Positions 6,066 through 6,985 of a stretch of 6,985 nt of DNA are shown piece after piece; the stretch's first letter is position 1; every line of letters starts with the position of its first letter. Both the position numbers and the translations under genes were made by a program. This DNA comes from Mariprofundaceae bacterium. Lineage in GTDB: Bacteria > Pseudomonadota > Zetaproteobacteria > Mariprofundales > Mariprofundaceae. Location: positions 1-6,985 of the forward strand of contig JAUZQS010000312.1 of assembly GCA_030950875.1 (NCBI GenBank). Direction: 5' to 3'. Below the pieces are notes generated by a model that was given only the letters and a program-made list of their open reading frames with translations, ran no database searches and was not told where the DNA came from.

Positions 6066-6985
6066 TTAATGCAATTGCCCTTGAGGTGAGTGTTCGTATA
6101 TTTGCAAAACAGCTTGTTCACCACGCACAATAGCAGCTTCAATTGTTGCAGGTAATTCACCAAGCGTAGGTTGTTCACAAGCATCAATAAGATGATTGGG
6201 TAATGGAAAAGAGGCTTGGCAAGGGCGAACGAGATGGGTTGCTGCTTGCACTGAAATAATGCGTTGATGAACTGGTTCTAAGTGAGCTTGAGCGGTAATT
6301 TTTTGTAGTTCATGAAGAACCTGAGAGAGCTTTTCTTCAGGGCTTTTCATGCTTGTATCGGCACTGATGACGACACATAAATGTGATAAATGATGTGATT
6401 TTTGTTCTTTTTCATGAAACTGATGAGAAATATCAAAAAACCATTGCCCATATGTGCCAATTCCGCCGATAAATGGCGAAGATAATGTTACTTTCTTATC
6501 AAACCACAAATGGATATTGGTGATGGATCGTGTTGCAATGGTTTGTTCGATATTTAGAAGTTTATTACGAATAGTGGGCGGTATTGCCAGTATGACTTTA
6601 TCATATGTCTTAGCTTCAGAGCGTGTTGTTAGCGTGCAGTGTTGATGATTACTCTGCAAACTTTTTACAGGCGAAGCTGTATGAATATGAACGCCTAATT
6701 GCTGGCAGTATTTTGCAAGTGGATCAATCAAAGCTTCTGAAAGCGGGCGGTTAAACCAGCCCAAACGTGCAGTGTTATGGTTGGCAAAGGCTTGTTGCAA
6801 GACATTGGCAAAACTTGCCGCACTGGCTGTGTCCATTGCCTCATTCATGGCGCCCAAACATAAGACTTCAATCATATCACGTTGTACTTCTTCTTTGATA
6901 TTAGCCTGTTTCATCCATTCTAAAACACTGCCTTTTGGCTCTTTTTTCATGCTGAAAGCCAAGCGAAGAATACTGGGTATCATGC
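6066..6985 (-). CDS. hpnE: HpnE-like FAD-dependent hydroxysqualene dehydroxylase, C-terminal part
   Basis: The 3' part of a gene running off the right edge; about 305 residues are visible against roughly 410-450 for the family. The missing N-terminus would carry the GxGxxG FAD-binding fold, so the first ATG in the window (6983) is unlikely to be the true start. HpnE belongs to the phytoene-desaturase-like amine oxidase superfamily and converts hydroxysqualene to squalene in the HpnCDE route to hopanoids. Supporting stretches, numbered from that ATG, are LCLGAMNEAMDTASAASF (41-58), YDKVILAIPP (127-136), ITNIHLWFDKK (154-164), GTYGQWFFDI (176-185) and the FAD-contacting C-terminal GELPATIEAA (275-284). 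The protein ends soon after, as expected. It is convergent with the kinase and separated from it by the repeats. Related FAD desaturases such as carotenoid enzymes are the main alternative; the QWFFD and LPATIEAA segments favour HpnE. The rest of an hpn cluster may lie to the right. Confidence 0.82.
   Translation of the reverse strand, partial: MIPSILRLAFSMKKEPKGSVLEWMKQANIKEEVQRDMIEVLCLGAMNEAMDTASAASFANVLQQAFANHNTARLGWFNRPLSEALIDPLAKYCQQLGVHIHTASPVKSLQSNHQHCTLTTRSEAKTYDKVILAIPPTIRNKLLNIEQTIATRSITNIHLWFDKKVTLSSPFIGGIGTYGQWFFDISHQFHEKEQKSHHLSHLCVVISADTSMKSPEEKLSQVLHELQKITAQAHLEPVHQRIISVQAATHLVRPCQASFPLPNHLIDACEQPTLGELPATIEAAIVRGEQAVLQIYEHSPQGQLH

Noticed and set aside
6048..6067. Hairpin plus T7 as a terminator for rightward transcription
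   Set aside because: The stem is only five A/T-rich pairs, too weak to call, and it would not serve hpnE on the minus strand.

Overview
The window reads as a chromosomal segment of a moderately AT-rich Gram-negative bacterium, probably a proteobacterium. The signs are a periplasmic binding protein with a Sec signal peptide, an HDFNN-type hybrid histidine kinase, a proteobacterial-style PepA, and an HpnE-like squalene/hopanoid enzyme. Gamma- or Zetaproteobacteria would fit, but nothing here settles the class.

Layout, left to right. (1) Positions 1-135 are nearly all of a short terminal-inverted-repeat element (repeat A, copy 1), cut by the window edge. (2) A leader leads to pepA (221-1717, leucyl aminopeptidase, all catalytic residues present), closed by a strong intrinsic terminator at 1730-1764. 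(3) A two-gene unit follows: a secreted ABC_sub_bind-type solute-binding protein (1831-2775), coupled by a TAATG stop/start overlap to a 949-residue membrane hybrid kinase (2775-5624) with the order TM-CHASE-TM-PAS-PAS-HisKA-HATPase-REC. No permease or ATPase gene accompanies the binding protein, so the pair looks like a sensory module rather than a transporter. (4) The gene-free stretch 5625-6065 holds a second copy of repeat A (5634-5810), carrying a 39-bp extra segment, and immediately after it a different element (repeat B, 5821-6010) with almost the same terminal inverted repeats. (5) On the minus strand, convergent with the kinase, is the C-terminal part of an hpnE-like gene running off the right edge.

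Working together: the binding protein probably captures a periplasmic ligand and the kinase reads it, either through that protein or through its own CHASE domain. The signal would then pass from H578 to D877 of the C-terminal receiver. No downstream Hpt protein or response regulator is visible. pepA is a separate housekeeping unit.

The most unusual part is the repeat content. Two near-identical direct copies of repeat A bracket pepA and the sensory pair, 5636 bp apart. One copy carries a clean 39-bp indel, and an adjacent element shares its ends but not its core. This looks like a small non-autonomous transposable family whose transposase is not in the window.
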